From Aporhodopirellula rubra (GTDB taxonomy: Bacteria > Planctomycetota > Planctomycetia > Pirellulales > Pirellulaceae): a DNA stretch of 64,000 nucleotides. Both the position numbers and the translations under genes were made by a program. Below the pieces are notes generated by a model that had not been told where the DNA came from, ran no database searches, and saw only the letters and a program-made list of their open reading frames with translations. The DNA lies in the NCBI RefSeq assembly GCF_014192335.1, contig NZ_JACHXU010000001.1, forward strand, positions 600,802-664,801, read 5' to 3'. Positions within the stretch are counted from its first letter, which is position 1, and the number at the start of each line of letters is the position of its first letter. Of the stretch, positions 18,106 to 28,445 are shown in pieces.

Positions 18106-18842
18106 ATCGCATCGTAGAGAGCATGAGCGATGATCGGAATCATCAGGTTCCCGGTCAGGATTAAGAGTGCCCCAAAATACAAACCCATCAACCCGGTCAC
18201 GCCGATGTACAGCTTGCTGATCGGATGAACAAATCCGAATCCGATCGACGAGAGGATCCACGCGACAGTCATTTCCCAACCGATCGAGTTGGACCACCAC
18301 TGCGTTAGTCCCGACCAGGTGACCGCCGCTGATTCTCCGGCAGCGGATGAGTTGCGGCTGAGTTCGTTGGCGATTTCAGACGTCCATCCTCCGAACGCCC
18401 ACCAGGGCCGAACGATCGATGGATCTCCGCTGAGCAGGCTGACCGGGTCGCCGTGAAGCAATTGTGCAATCGCCGGCATCAGCCAGCCGCGAAACAGTAA
18501 CTCTTCCCCGACGCCCGCGCATAGGCTGATCACCAGCAGTTCGGCCGGCCCGAGTTTCAGCATCAACTCGATCATCGGGTGTTCGCTCAATTGATCGAGC
18601 TGTTCCACGGCCGGGTGTTTGATCCGGCGGATCACTGCCATCAATAGCAGCAGCGGAAACGTGGCCAGGATACCGAGGCCGACACCGCCGAGAAGGGCGG
18701 GCAGTTGGTTGAACGCGGGGACGAGTTCCCGGGCGTCTGGACCTAGGAAATACCCCAGCGTGAGAGCCAGCACGCCCAAACCGCCTTCCACTCCGACGGC
18801 GGTATGGAAAAGTGTTTCGGGTGTCTGCGGCTCGTCGTCCAT
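18051..18842 (-). CDS. CPBP-family intramembrane metalloprotease
   Basis: 263-residue multispanning protein with the CAAX/CPBP (Abi) motifs: CAGVGEELLFRGWLMP (motif 1, the Glu-Glu and Arg), SSIGFGFVHPISK (motif 2 His) and IIAHALYDAIQLW (motif 3 His). These form the membrane-embedded active site of Rce1-like proteases; bacterial members act in protein processing or peptide self-immunity. I chose the ATG at MDDEPQTPE; a TTG five codons earlier is an alternative. The C-terminus is encoded opposite the last 55 bases of the amidohydrolase gene, so the two genes converge and overlap. No bacteriocin genes are nearby. Confidence 0.85.
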   Translation of the reverse strand: MDDEPQTPETLFHTAVGVEGGLGVLALTLGYFLGPDARELVPAFNQLPALLGGVGLGILATFPLLLLMAVIRRIKHPAVEQLDQLSEHPMIELMLKLGPAELLVISLCAGVGEELLFRGWLMPAIAQLLHGDPVSLLSGDPSIVRPWWAFGGWTSEIANELSRNSSAAGESAAVTWSGLTQWWSNSIGWEMTVAWILSSIGFGFVHPISKLYIGVTGLMGLYFGALLILTGNLMIPIIAHALYDAIQLWSAAAEEASKDAKSA

Positions 18843-18908
18843 GTCCGAATCCGTCAAAGCTTTCTCGATCCGAGTGAAGTGGTAGAAGCTGGCGAGTGAG
18901 CGGCGATT

Positions 18909-20807
18909 CTAGTTGCCGCTACGGTGACGGTAGGGATTGAACAAGAGGTAGTTCAAGTGCCGATACAAATCGCTGGAATTGAGCAGTTCGGTGTGGCCGC
19001 CCTCTCCAACCAAGTTAGCGCCATTGAGTAGCACGACGCGATCGCATTGGCGGAGCGTCTGCAGTCGGTGTGGTAGCACTAATACCAACGCGCCGGAAGC
19101 GGCGAGGGTTTTCATCGCTTTCAAACACGGGTCGTTCGAAAGATGTTCTGTCGGGGCCGGTGGTTCTTTCGCGAGAATAATCGGTGGTCGGTGCAGCAGC
19201 GCCCGCGCAATGCCGAGCATGTAGCGGGCGTTCATCGACAACCCATCGCTCGAACGCCCGTCTCGCAGATCGGTAACGGGGCCAACCATCGTTTCGAGGC
19301 CGTCGCTGAGCCGCGTGATCTGTTCGTAGATGCCCAGTTCTTCGAGCACGTTCACCATGTCGCGTTTGTCGACCGATTTGCTCAATCCAGCCATCAGGTT
19401 TTCGGTGATCGTGCCTTCCCATAGCGGGCCATCGGGAGCGATCCACATCACCTGTTTGGCGAGTGCCTGTGGGTGAACGTCTCGCAGCGAGATCCCGTCG
19501 ATTTCGACGATCCCGCGTTGAGGTCGGCCGAATCCCATCAGCAATTCGGTGAGCGATTGGGTGGAGACGTCGTCGGTGCCGAGCACCGCGACGAGCGACT
19601 TCGGCCGCAGCGATAGGCTGAGGTCACGGAGGATCGGTTTGCCGCCGGCGTCTTGCAGCGAAACGTCACGGAGGTCGACGGATTCACGCAGTCCTGCGAG
19701 CCCGACGAGGCGTTCGCTCGGTGCGACGTCGTCTCCGCGTTGCAAGTACAGATAAATCGATTCACAGGCACGGGAACTTCGTCGCAGCTGACGGGCGAGT
19801 TCGCTCAAGCGGGCTGCCGAAAATGCCGACGCGGTCAACGCAAGGCCCAGCACCAGTGATGCGGGCAGGCTCAGGCCCTGTTGCCCGTGCAGGATGTTGG
19901 CTCCCAAACCCATCACCAACAGGGCGATCGCGATACTGCCGGCGAACATCAACACCGGCCACAATCGACCACGACGAGCGTCGTCACCGGCGACCCATCG
20001 ATCCAGTGCATCGAGTTCCGCCTGGAACGCTTGATCGGCCAAGCCTCCGGCCTGCAGTCTCGCCATCATCGGCGCGTCTCCGATCAGGGACACCAATCTT
20101 TCGCGGATTTTGGGGATCTCGAATCTCGACATCTGCAACCAGTCGGGGCTGCGCATCCATGAGTACAAACGCCACAGTCCGGCGCCGCTGATCACCGCAA
20201 GGATCGCCAACCAAACGTTGACGAGCAGTGCCAACACGACGCATCCGCCCAGCATCAAAACGCTGCGAGGGATCACGCGATGCCAGAGCGATAATCCGAT
20301 TCCGAGTTCAGGGAGGTCGTTGCTGATCAATTGTCGGGCCCGCGATCGCTGTGCCGCGGCGCCCTCGCTCTCGGCTCTGCGGAGGCTCTGTTGCAGCAGA
20401 CGTTGGTGCAGGTTCTTAACGACTTCGCGGGTGCGGTGATCCGATGATCGTCGGTTCATCCAAACGGCGAAACAGAAGATACCTGAAATCGCAATCGCGA
20501 TGATGACCAGTTCTGTGAGTTGGGCGAACGGGGCCTGGGTCGCGAACGCGGACGGTACCGGAATGTTCAGGTACGTACCGAGTTCGACGGAATGTTGGTT
20601 TCCCGTTTCGCGAGCAAAGCTCGCGGTCGTTCGTGGCAATTCGCCGTACTCGATCAGTGCGGCAACCATCCCGAAAATGACGATCAGTATCGGGACGGAA
20701 AACCCGGCAATGATCGCCCAAAACCAATGGAACGCGGATCCCGAAGAGGTCGCTTCGTGGCGGGGTTGAGCTAAAGTTGCAAATCGATTCACGTTCACCA
20801 GCCTCAT
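18909..20807 (-). CDS. ABC-type half-transporter with eroded ATPase motifs
   Basis: 632 residues with an N-terminal membrane domain (helices near 28-52, 98-117, 183-210, 287-304 and 312-332) and a C-terminal domain that aligns throughout with an ABC ATPase (VDLRDVSLQDAGGKPILRD, GIVEIDGISLRDVHPQALA, GTITENLMAGL, MLGIARALLHRPP, CDRVVLLNGANLV). The catalytic motifs are degraded: the Walker A site is GTDDVSTQSL (410-419), with no Gly-Lys-Ser; the signature is SSDGLS instead of LSGGQ; Walker B reads IILAKEP, with Lys for the Asp. The switch His580 remains. The frame is intact and codons look normal, so this is not a decayed pseudogene by appearance. It lies 91 bp downstream of the ABC-2 permease gene. 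Function unknown. Confidence 0.75.
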   Translation of the reverse strand: MRLVNVNRFATLAQPRHEATSSGSAFHWFWAIIAGFSVPILIVIFGMVAALIEYGELPRTTASFARETGNQHSVELGTYLNIPVPSAFATQAPFAQLTELVIIAIAISGIFCFAVWMNRRSSDHRTREVVKNLHQRLLQQSLRRAESEGAAAQRSRARQLISNDLPELGIGLSLWHRVIPRSVLMLGGCVVLALLVNVWLAILAVISGAGLWRLYSWMRSPDWLQMSRFEIPKIRERLVSLIGDAPMMARLQAGGLADQAFQAELDALDRWVAGDDARRGRLWPVLMFAGSIAIALLVMGLGANILHGQQGLSLPASLVLGLALTASAFSAARLSELARQLRRSSRACESIYLYLQRGDDVAPSERLVGLAGLRESVDLRDVSLQDAGGKPILRDLSLSLRPKSLVAVLGTDDVSTQSLTELLMGFGRPQRGIVEIDGISLRDVHPQALAKQVMWIAPDGPLWEGTITENLMAGLSKSVDKRDMVNVLEELGIYEQITRLSDGLETMVGPVTDLRDGRSSDGLSMNARYMLGIARALLHRPPIILAKEPPAPTEHLSNDPCLKAMKTLAASGALVLVLPHRLQTLRQCDRVVLLNGANLVGEGGHTELLNSSDLYRHLNYLLFNPYRHRSGN

Positions 20808-20898
20808 GATCCTGATCGTGGAATAGGCACTCGCAGGGGACCTGCCTGTGAACCGAGTTTACACCAAAAGATTGGGTTATTCAGCGAAGCCCTAATTG

Positions 20899-22707
20899 CT
20901 ACGCCAGATCGCGATCCTCAAACAGCAACATTGCCAACATCCATACCGCGATCACAAACACGACCAGGTAGTTGAACACGCCCGCTAGGTAGATCAGCGG
21001 CACCGCATTCCCAGAGTCGACCGCCGCCTGGACGTTAAACGAGTTCAGGTTCGGCACCACCACCGCAATCAGTTTGCCGACAAAGCCGACTAGTTCAGTG
21101 TTCTCCTTCGCAGACGCCACCAAGGGGCTGGTCAGGTTACCGATCACATAGATCGAGAAGCATGTGATGAAGTTCGCCAGCAACGGCAAACGGGTTGCCA
21201 GAGCCACGGCCACACCACCGATTGCCATCGTCTCCATGAAATACAGGCCCAGAACCGGCAGGGTTGTCATGATCTCTTCATGTCCCACCTGCCACACGGG
21301 GAGTTTTTCGCTCGTCTCCCGGGCGTCATAGATCGGTTTGTAACTCAGCACCACCAACAACACAGCCGACAAGATCACGAACAGGACCAACACGCTCAGC
21401 ATGATGCCCGTGTACTTGCCCAGGATGAACGAACGCCGGCTGACCGGTTTGCTCAAGACGGTCAACGCGGTCCGGCCTTCGATCTCTTCGCTGACCGACG
21501 TGCCCGCACTCCAAACAGCCAACAACATGCCCATGATCATGATCAGGGTCACGCCGCTGTCTTTGAGCAAACGGATGTCATCGCCGAGCGTGTTGAACGG
21601 GAAAATTCCAAACAGCAGCACGCCAAAGATGCCCAACGCGAGCAACAGCAGGTACAGCGGTTGAGCCATTTCGTTCTTCGCCGTCGAGAGAGCCAACGCC
21701 CAAACGCGTGGTGCGGCTTGGCGTGTCGCCATCAGCGCGGTCAGCGTCAGGAAGAAGATGATTGCGATGAAGACGATCGACGAGGCCTGTGGAATTTGCG
21801 GAAGGTTCTTGAATGTGAACACCACGCGGGCGGGGTCGATTTCTTGGTTGTAGATATGCAGTTTGCCCGGATCGCCTGGGATCGGTGGTTGTTCACGATC
21901 TTGGTAGCGGTACTTGATCGCCTCGCTGCTGCCCGGGTTCAGTTCCACCGGTGAACGGCTGAACGCGGCAGGATCCGCAGAGTCGGCCAGGAAGACTTTC
22001 TTGTCGCTCTCGATGGTCAGTTCGGCCACGTTGCGGAAGTTGTATTCGATTCCGGCGGCAAAGAATTCGGGTTCGTCCGAAGATGCCGGATCGATCGTGG
22101 CGACTTCCACTTGCGTGCCGTCGCTCATGACGTTGACCGAAGGGATGCTCTCGAGAATGCCTCGTGGGTTTTCGACAAACGGCGTCAGCACTAAACCGAG
22201 TACCGCGAATACCGCGGCTGTTCCGAGCAGGTAAGGAACCACGCCTTCGGTCAGCATCGAGAACCATTCATCGCGGGTCCGGTGCCACATGCCATAGATG
22301 AAGCCGAATCCCAGTCCGACGCCGATCGTGATCAGCGGCAGTAGCAGCAGTTGGCGGTTGTCACCCCCCTGCGGTAGATAGATTACACACAGGATTGCCG
22401 AGAAGATGGCTCCCGCAATCAGGGAAAGCGTGACGCCCTGCCGGGGACGGTCCGCGATCGTGCCGAGTGCCGGGACGAACGAGAGGATCGCCAAAACGCC
22501 GTAGGCTACCGCGGCCATCAAAACGCCGAGCAGCAATCCGATCGACAGTACCCAAATCGGCGTCGCGAACGTGGGCATCCATTTGCCCATCTGTCCAAGG
22601 ACCAAAAACGAGTCCATCGAGCTGGTCGACAAAGAATCAACGAGTGAAATCGATTGTTCCCGGCCGAACGACAAGGACGAAAAGGCATCAGGTAGGCCAG
22701 CGATCAT
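20899..22707 (-). CDS. ABC-2 family transporter permease
   Basis: 602-residue polytopic membrane protein. The C-terminal half has the ABC-2 permease pattern: a first helix ([20 protein letters not shown]), then [38 protein letters not shown] (a coupling-helix-like motif) and several further helices. The N-terminal part has four to five helices and an extracytoplasmic segment of about 130 residues. I start at [18 protein letters not shown]; the open frame extends 83 codons upstream but enters the divergent promoter region and lacks coding character. The next gene on this strand is an ABC-like protein with degenerate ATP-binding motifs, so the working ATPase partner is probably encoded elsewhere. 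Confidence 0.8.
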   Translation of the reverse strand: MIAGLPDAFSSLSFGREQSISLVDSLSTSSMDSFLVLGQMGKWMPTFATPIWVLSIGLLLGVLMAAVAYGVLAILSFVPALGTIADRPRQGVTLSLIAGAIFSAILCVIYLPQGGDNRQLLLLPLITIGVGLGFGFIYGMWHRTRDEWFSMLTEGVVPYLLGTAAVFAVLGLVLTPFVENPRGILESIPSVNVMSDGTQVEVATIDPASSDEPEFFAAGIEYNFRNVAELTIESDKKVFLADSADPAAFSRSPVELNPGSSEAIKYRYQDREQPPIPGDPGKLHIYNQEIDPARVVFTFKNLPQIPQASSIVFIAIIFFLTLTALMATRQAAPRVWALALSTAKNEMAQPLYLLLLALGIFGVLLFGIFPFNTLGDDIRLLKDSGVTLIMIMGMLLAVWSAGTSVSEEIEGRTALTVLSKPVSRRSFILGKYTGIMLSVLVLFVILSAVLLVVLSYKPIYDARETSEKLPVWQVGHEEIMTTLPVLGLYFMETMAIGGVAVALATRLPLLANFITCFSIYVIGNLTSPLVASAKENTELVGFVGKLIAVVVPNLNSFNVQAAVDSGNAVPLIYLAGVFNYLVVFVIAVWMLAMLLFEDRDLA

Positions 22708-22955
22708 GCTCGGCAACTCAAAACGAGGGGAAGATTGCAAAAATAAGGTACCCATCGCGAATCGGGTTCGCGAAACCGGAGGTCTCGAAGCTACGCAGCG
22801 TTCCGGGTTTTGGTTTGCCGAAAAACTGCCATCTGTCGAATTCCGTTTCCGGCCTAGGCGATCCGGTAAGATGCCGTTGGCCGCCCCAAGGCCGCCTTTC
22901 GTTGAACCGTCCGAGTTTGCTTTCCTTTTCCCGAGACCGCCCCGTGAGTTCCACA

Positions 22956-24368
22956 ATGGCCCCCCCGGCTGCCACTAACCTCCGCGATCTTCTCAGCCAA
23001 GGCTGGAAATCTAAAACCGTGAAGGAGGAGATCCGAGACAACTTTTCTCGCATGCTCGCCGCCGGTGAAGAGCTGTACCCGGGGATCGTTGGCTACGAGG
23101 ATACGGTGATTCCCGAAATCAACCTCGCCCTGTTGGCCGGCCACGACGTGTTGTTTCTCGGTGAGAAGGGGCAGGCGAAGAGCCGGCTGATGCGGCAACT
23201 CGTGCAATTTCTTGATCCGTTCGTGCCTTACATCGATCATCCCGACCTTCCGATTCACGAGGACCCTCTCAAGCCGATCTCATCGCTCGGTCGGCGTATC
23301 GTCGAGCAGAACGCGCCCGAAGACATCGCGATCGCATGGTGGCCTCGCGATGAACGGTACGCCGAACGTCTCAGCCCCGGGACCAAGTTCGCCGACATTA
23401 TCGGTGAAATCGATCCCGCCAAACTGACCGGCGGAGTCAGCATGAGCGCCGAGGAAGCTCTTTCGTTCGGTTTGATCCCGCGAATGCACCGCGGCATCTT
23501 TGCGATGAACGAATTGCCCGAACTCGACGATCTCGTCCAGGTCGGTCTGTTCAACATTCTCGAAGAACGCGATGTGCAGATCCGAGGTTATCCGATCCGC
23601 TTTGACGTCGACGTGATGATTCTGTTCTCGGCCAACCCGGCAACGTACAACCGCAGCGGCAAGGTGATCCCTCAGCTCAAAGACCGTATCGGCACGATCG
23701 TTCAAACACACTACCCGCGCGAACGCGATCAAGGGATCGAGATTCTGCAGCAGGAAATCGGCGGCGATCTCGGTGGCGATTATCCGGTCCATGTTCCGTT
23801 GTTCATGTATCAGATCATTGAAGAGATCACCAACCGTGCTCGGAAAAGCAAATACATCGATCAGGCGTCGGGGGTCTCGGCTCGCTTCTCGTTGGCGAAC
23901 TTCCGAACGATTGTTGCCTCGGCACGGCAGCGTGGAATCGTCCACGGTGAGTCACCGGCCGTCCCTCGAATCAGTGATCTCGGTCACCTCTACGCCAGTT
24001 CGCTCGGCAAGCTCGAGTTGGATTTGATGGGGACGCATCAAATGAGCGAACGGCAAGTCCTCGATAATGTGGTCGCGGAAGCGATTCAGATCGTGTTCAG
24101 CGAATACATCGAGGAGCACGGACTCGCCGAAATTGCGGAGATCTTTCGAGGAGGAGTGCGAGTCGAAGTCGGCGATATGCTACCGAGTCGCCTTTACGCC
24201 GAACGACTGCAGCACGTGCCACCGGCGTGGGACCGGGCGTTCGAGGTCAATGCGAGCGAGAACGAAGCGATGCGAGCTTCTTGCGTCGAATTTATTCTGG
24301 CGGGCCTCTACAGCCTCGACAAAATCAGTCGCTCGCAGAAGCACGGCAAGATTCATTACGAAACCTGA
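22956..24368 (+). CDS. ChlI/MoxR-like AAA+ ATPase
   Basis: 470-residue AAA+ protein of the magnesium-chelatase-I/MoxR type. The ATP-binding site is [14 protein letters not shown] (Walker A, residues 69-76). The Walker B-like segment is [15 protein letters not shown], with Asn-Glu in place of Asp-Glu, and the pore and sensor regions follow in [19 protein letters not shown] and [19 protein letters not shown]. MoxR-type ATPases usually act as chaperones with a VWA-domain partner, but none is adjacent: the next gene is a convergent threonine aldolase. The ATG at [10 protein letters not shown] is used; an in-frame GTG four codons earlier (22944) is also possible. It is transcribed divergently from the ABC-2 permease. 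Confidence 0.8.
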   Translation: MAPPAATNLRDLLSQGWKSKTVKEEIRDNFSRMLAAGEELYPGIVGYEDTVIPEINLALLAGHDVLFLGEKGQAKSRLMRQLVQFLDPFVPYIDHPDLPIHEDPLKPISSLGRRIVEQNAPEDIAIAWWPRDERYAERLSPGTKFADIIGEIDPAKLTGGVSMSAEEALSFGLIPRMHRGIFAMNELPELDDLVQVGLFNILEERDVQIRGYPIRFDVDVMILFSANPATYNRSGKVIPQLKDRIGTIVQTHYPRERDQGIEILQQEIGGDLGGDYPVHVPLFMYQIIEEITNRARKSKYIDQASGVSARFSLANFRTIVASARQRGIVHGESPAVPRISDLGHLYASSLGKLELDLMGTHQMSERQVLDNVVAEAIQIVFSEYIEEHGLAEIAEIFRGGVRVEVGDMLPSRLYAERLQHVPPAWDRAFEVNASENEAMRASCVEFILAGLYSLDKISRSQKHGKIHYET

Positions 24369-24408
24369 TATGCGGCCGCGTCGCGGCACGGTAACGGCGC
24401 TCCAGTGA

Positions 24409-25452
24409 TCAGTGGATGCTGCCTGCCATGGCCATCACGTCACGTAAGATGCAGCTCGCCCGTTGGATTTGTTCGGGCGTGATATTCATGTGTGTCACGA
24501 AACGGATCGCTTGATCATCGATCGCAAAGCAATCGATGCCGGATGCAAACAGCCGTGATTGCAACTCCGACGCTGTGCCCCACATCGGATCGATATCCAG
24601 GATGACGATGTTTGTGTCAACACGTCCTCCGCGGATCGACAACGCCGGTAAGTGCGAGGCCGTGTAGGCGAGTTGTTGAGCGGCTTCGTGGTCGAAGTGC
24701 AATCGGGCGCGATGATTGTGGATCGCGTGCAACGCACCGGCGGCGATGATTCCGGCTTGACGCACTCCGCCACCGAACAATTTCCGGGCGCGGCGTGCTT
24801 CGTCGATGAACGCTTGAGACCCGACCAAGGCTGAACCAACCGGTGCACCGAGACCTTTGCTGAAACAAACGCTGACCGAATCGAACGGAGCGGCCATGCG
24901 AGCGACGTCGATTCCGGTCGCCGCGGACGCGTTCCAGATTCGTGCGCCGTCGAGGTGTGTTTTGAGAGAATGCTCATGTGCCCACAGACAGGCCGCGTCG
25001 ATCGACTCTTGTGGGATCACTCGACCTCCCCAGCGGTTGTGGGTGTTTTCCAGACACAGCAATTGGGTGCGGACCATGTGGTCGTTTTCAGGACGGATCG
25101 TTCCGACGAGATGCTCCACACCGAGCTCGCCTCGATCGCCCGTAATTGTTCGAGCGACCAAGCCTGATAATTGAGCGAATGCCCCTTGTTCATAATGATA
25201 AATATGACAGTCCGTCTCGCAGAGGAATTCGGAACCCCGTTCGCAGTGCGTTCGCACGCCGACTTGGTTCGCCATCGTGCCGCTGGGCATGAACAGGGCG
25301 GCCGCTTTGCCGAGCAACGCTGCCGTTTCGCGTTCGAGTTGATCGACGGTAGGATCAACGTCGATGACGCCGTCGCCGACGATCGCGTTGGCCATGGCTC
25401 GCCGCATTTCCGCGGTGGGTTGGGTGACGGTGTCACTTCGCAGGTCGATCAT
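24409..25452 (-). CDS. ltaE: low-specificity threonine aldolase
   Basis: PLP-dependent enzyme splitting L-threonine or L-allo-threonine to glycine and acetaldehyde. The 347-residue product begins [20 protein letters not shown], the family N-terminus, which fixes the start although the frame is open 35 codons upstream. Other motifs: [44 protein letters not shown], and [16 protein letters not shown], which contains the PLP-binding Lys. Length is standard. It converges with the AAA ATPase and is divergent from hisD with about 200 bp between them, which must hold both promoters. Confidence 0.93.
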   Translation of the reverse strand: MIDLRSDTVTQPTAEMRRAMANAIVGDGVIDVDPTVDQLERETAALLGKAAALFMPSGTMANQVGVRTHCERGSEFLCETDCHIYHYEQGAFAQLSGLVARTITGDRGELGVEHLVGTIRPENDHMVRTQLLCLENTHNRWGGRVIPQESIDAACLWAHEHSLKTHLDGARIWNASAATGIDVARMAAPFDSVSVCFSKGLGAPVGSALVGSQAFIDEARRARKLFGGGVRQAGIIAAGALHAIHNHRARLHFDHEAAQQLAYTASHLPALSIRGGRVDTNIVILDIDPMWGTASELQSRLFASGIDCFAIDDQAIRFVTHMNITPEQIQRASCILRDVMAMAGSIH

Positions 25453-25659
25453 GGCAGAGTTCTTGTGCAATTGCCGGGAAAGGTTGGGAAGAATACCGTT
25501 CTCGCAAGAGATGCCTGGCGATCGGTGTGCCCCCATGCTCTGGCGAAAGCCCGCCACTGGGTTTAGCTTAACGATTCGCCTCCTGGCTGAGACGGCCTCG
25601 AGACGGCTTCAGACTATCACAAAACGTATCCGAAATCCGACATCATACGACGAATTTTC

Positions 25660-27027
25660 ATGACCTCCGAAACAGTCGACTCTTTGATCCGATTCGTGGA
25701 CGCACGCGAAGGCGGGATGGACGTCCTCGCCGACCTTCGCGAGAAACTCAGCCCACGAGGTGATTTGGTCAGCCCCCGTGGTCGTGAATTGACGGCCGCC
25801 GTGTTCGGCAAACCGCTCACCCCCGTCGAAGTGGTCGAGACGATTTGTCGAGACGTGCAGTCCGAAGGAACCGCGGCGTTGCTGCGATATACCGAGTCGC
25901 TCGACCGAACCACATTGACCGGCGAAACGCTGCGGGTGCCCGCCGCAGACCTGGAGGCTGCCCACGCGGGGGCGGACCCGGATTTCCTCGCGTCGGTCCG
26001 TCGGATTCGCGACAACATCGTCGAATTTCAGACCGCGATCCGGCATCAGGATGTCACGATCCAACCGAGACCGGGCGTTCGATTGACCCAGCGATATGTC
26101 CCAATGCGGCGGGTCGGCATTTGCGTCCCCGGTGGCGCCGCGGCATATCCGTCGACAGTTTTGATGACCGCCGTGCCCGCCCAAGTTGCGGGCGTCGACG
26201 AAATCGTGGTGGTCGCGCCGCCGACGCCCTTTGGTGCGTACAACAAGGACATGCTCGCCACCTGTCATGAACTCGGAATCACCGAAGTCTACCGGTGCGG
26301 CGGCGCGCAAGCGGTCGCGGCGATGGCGTTCGGGTGCAACGCATTACCGGCGGTCGACAAAATCGTCGGCCCCGGCAACCTGTTCGTTGCTTTGGCCAAG
26401 AAACAAGTGTTTGGCACCGTGGACATCGATTCGTTCGCCGGGCCGAGCGAGGTGATCGTGATCGCGGATTCGACCGCGTCGCCCGCCTACGTCGCGGCCG
26501 ATCTGCTCGCCCAAGCCGAACACTCGCCGGGGTCGGCGATCCTAATCACATGGGACGAATCGTTGATCGATTCGGTACGCGGTGAACTGCAAACGCAGCT
26601 CGCTAAACTCGAACGCAGTGACCTGACGCGTGACGCGCTCGCGGACTTCGGTGCGTTGATCTTGGTGCGTGATTCCGAGCAAGCGTGTGAGCTGACCGAT
26701 TCCTTCGCTCCCGAACACTTGCATATCGAAACAGCGGATCCCGACAGCCAAATCGCTCGCATTCGCAACAGCGGCGCCGCCTTCCTAGGGCATCACACCC
26801 CTGTCGCATTGGGCGATTATGCGGCCGGACCGAGCCACGTGTTGCCGACCGGTGGGACGTGCAAGTGGGCGGCCGGGTTGTCGGTGAACAGTTTCTTGCG
26901 ATCAGGCAGCGTGACGATGTTCAGCGAAGAGGCAACGAAAGAGATCGCCGGCGACGTGATCCGAATCGCCGAGAAAGAAGGCCTGACCGCTCACGCCCGA
27001 AGCGTTTCGATCCGAACGGACGCGTAA
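25660..27027 (+). CDS. hisD: histidinol dehydrogenase
   Basis: NAD-dependent, zinc-containing enzyme of the last two steps of histidine synthesis (L-histidinol to L-histidine). The 455 residues include the family signatures [64 protein letters not shown], and [13 protein letters not shown] with its catalytic Glu-His. [20 protein letters not shown] near the C-terminus is also typical. The N-terminus is 15-20 residues longer than in E. coli. No other his gene is adjacent; planctomycete his genes are often dispersed, so this fits. Confidence 0.96.
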   Translation: MTSETVDSLIRFVDAREGGMDVLADLREKLSPRGDLVSPRGRELTAAVFGKPLTPVEVVETICRDVQSEGTAALLRYTESLDRTTLTGETLRVPAADLEAAHAGADPDFLASVRRIRDNIVEFQTAIRHQDVTIQPRPGVRLTQRYVPMRRVGICVPGGAAAYPSTVLMTAVPAQVAGVDEIVVVAPPTPFGAYNKDMLATCHELGITEVYRCGGAQAVAAMAFGCNALPAVDKIVGPGNLFVALAKKQVFGTVDIDSFAGPSEVIVIADSTASPAYVAADLLAQAEHSPGSAILITWDESLIDSVRGELQTQLAKLERSDLTRDALADFGALILVRDSEQACELTDSFAPEHLHIETADPDSQIARIRNSGAAFLGHHTPVALGDYAAGPSHVLPTGGTCKWAAGLSVNSFLRSGSVTMFSEEATKEIAGDVIRIAEKEGLTAHARSVSIRTDA

Positions 27028-27103
27028 GCGTTGAGGGCCCCGCCTCGCAATCGCTGAAGCGTCCAAAGCGTCTGACGCGTCGTCTTTTTCGCCCTCGGGA
27101 TCA

Positions 27104-27143
27104 CGAAACGAAAACAGCCGGTCCACCTGAGTGGATCGGCTGT
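27104..27143 (-). terminator. putative terminator for the minus-strand gene at 27.2-28.4 kb
   Basis: A 13-bp stem (ACAGCCGATCCAC with GTGGACCGGCTGT on the minus strand, one G-U pair) with a 4-base loop. On the minus strand it is followed by TTTTCGTTTC, about 100 bp after the stop of the acidic hypothetical gene. On the plus strand there is no T-run, so I assign it to the minus strand. It may still stop hisD transcripts from the other side. Confidence 0.6.
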
Positions 27144-27245
27144 TGGTGTGTTCGGCGAGCGAGCGATTGGCGAAGTGTTCTGAACGGAGAAGCTTCGCTC
27201 ATGCCGGCGGTATTTGCGACGGCGTCGACCCAAAACGATTGGGTG

Positions 27246-28445
27246 TTACGATTCGAGCAACATTTTCACGGCATCGAGGTAACGTCGAATCACGTCCGCG
27301 TCGACCTCTTCGAACCCGGCGGTCTTGTGTCGCAGCACTGATAATTTGAGCGACTCGATCACGTCGGCCAAATCATCCGGCAGTTCGGGCAATCCCGCGA
27401 AGGGCTGCATCGGCGAAGGCGAGGCCTCTTCGGCGACACCCACTCCGCCACCGCCTTCGGCTTGGTTGGCGTCGTTCATGTTGTTGCCTTCGGGCAACGC
27501 AGCAAGTTCGGTTTCTTCGCCGAAGTCGGGAGCCTCGTAGGCGGGACCGGCCGCAATGCCGTCGGTGTCGCCGTCGTAGTCTCGGGTCGAACTGCCGCCT
27601 TGGGCCGGTGCGGTACCGAGGTCAGGGGTGTCTTCGTCGAGGTCGACTTCGATGATCTGGCTTCCACCCGGTCGATCCGATTCGACGGCTCCGTTGGCCT
27701 TCCAGCGTTGTTCACGCATGATCGAGACGGACCATTTCTCCTCAACCGCCCCTTGTAACCAGAGGGCGGCATCGTCCCAGTCCAGGGCGGCGAGGAAGTG
27801 GCTCCAGTACAGCGATGGGTAAGTCTTGGCTTGCTCGCCGAAGCGATCGTGCACCCGTCGGAGTCGTCCGACGTGAGGTGACGTGACGCCGCCGACTCGC
27901 GACGCCCAGGCTTCGTCGGAGTAATCCGTGACAGGTGCACCGGCTTCGATGAGGGCTTCACGCCACTCGCTAATGATGCGGCCCTTTTCCCAGTTCGTCG
28001 TGCTGATCAACGAGTTCCATTGCCCAACGAAGGGTTGCTGCAACTCGATCAGTTCTTCGTCGCTGCCGGCGGGTTTGAAACCTGCGGCGGGATCAGTCGA
28101 CTCGGCCGATTCGTCCACCGCTTCGAGTGCGGCGGGGGCTTCCTCGATCGTCGCCGTGGCGTCGGTGACGTCTTCGTATTGGTCGGCATCGCTATCGTCG
28201 GCGCTGTTTGGGTCAACGCTGCTTTCGTCTGACATTGCCGGCGAATCATCGACTGAATCGCTCACTTCGGCAGTGGCAACGGCCGCAGTTTCTTCGTCTG
28301 GCACGTCTTCGTAGACTTCCGATGCGTCAAAACGAGGGTGCGTGGTTGCTGGAGTCGCCGAGACATCCGACGACGCGGCGACATCGGTTTGGGCGGAATC
28401 AGCAGTGTTATCAGGGGCGGAGGCGTCAAAGTCGTCTTGGGTCAT
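27246..28445 (-). CDS. acidic protein of unknown function with helical core
   Basis: 399 residues, unrecognised. Residues 1 to about 135 are disordered-looking and very acidic (Asp, Glu, Ser, Ala, Thr). Residues about 138-250 form a Trp-rich helical region: WNSLISTTNWEKGRIISEWR, then GVTSPHVGRLRRVHDRFG, SLYWSHFLAALDWDDAALWL, then VEEKWSVSIMREQRW. This pattern of Trp-Ser-His, a coupling helix and WSVSxMREQ recalls DNA-binding domains of the DUF1016/YhcG and ParB-like kind, but I claim only a resemblance. A second acidic Gly-rich linker precedes a short C-terminal helix pair (ADVIESLKLSVLRH, ADVIRRYLDAVKMLLES). It is a single-gene unit with its own terminator. Confidence 0.7.
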   Translation of the reverse strand: MTQDDFDASAPDNTADSAQTDVAASSDVSATPATTHPRFDASEVYEDVPDEETAAVATAEVSDSVDDSPAMSDESSVDPNSADDSDADQYEDVTDATATIEEAPAALEAVDESAESTDPAAGFKPAGSDEELIELQQPFVGQWNSLISTTNWEKGRIISEWREALIEAGAPVTDYSDEAWASRVGGVTSPHVGRLRRVHDRFGEQAKTYPSLYWSHFLAALDWDDAALWLQGAVEEKWSVSIMREQRWKANGAVESDRPGGSQIIEVDLDEDTPDLGTAPAQGGSSTRDYDGDTDGIAAGPAYEAPDFGEETELAALPEGNNMNDANQAEGGGGVGVAEEASPSPMQPFAGLPELPDDLADVIESLKLSVLRHKTAGFEEVDADVIRRYLDAVKMLLES

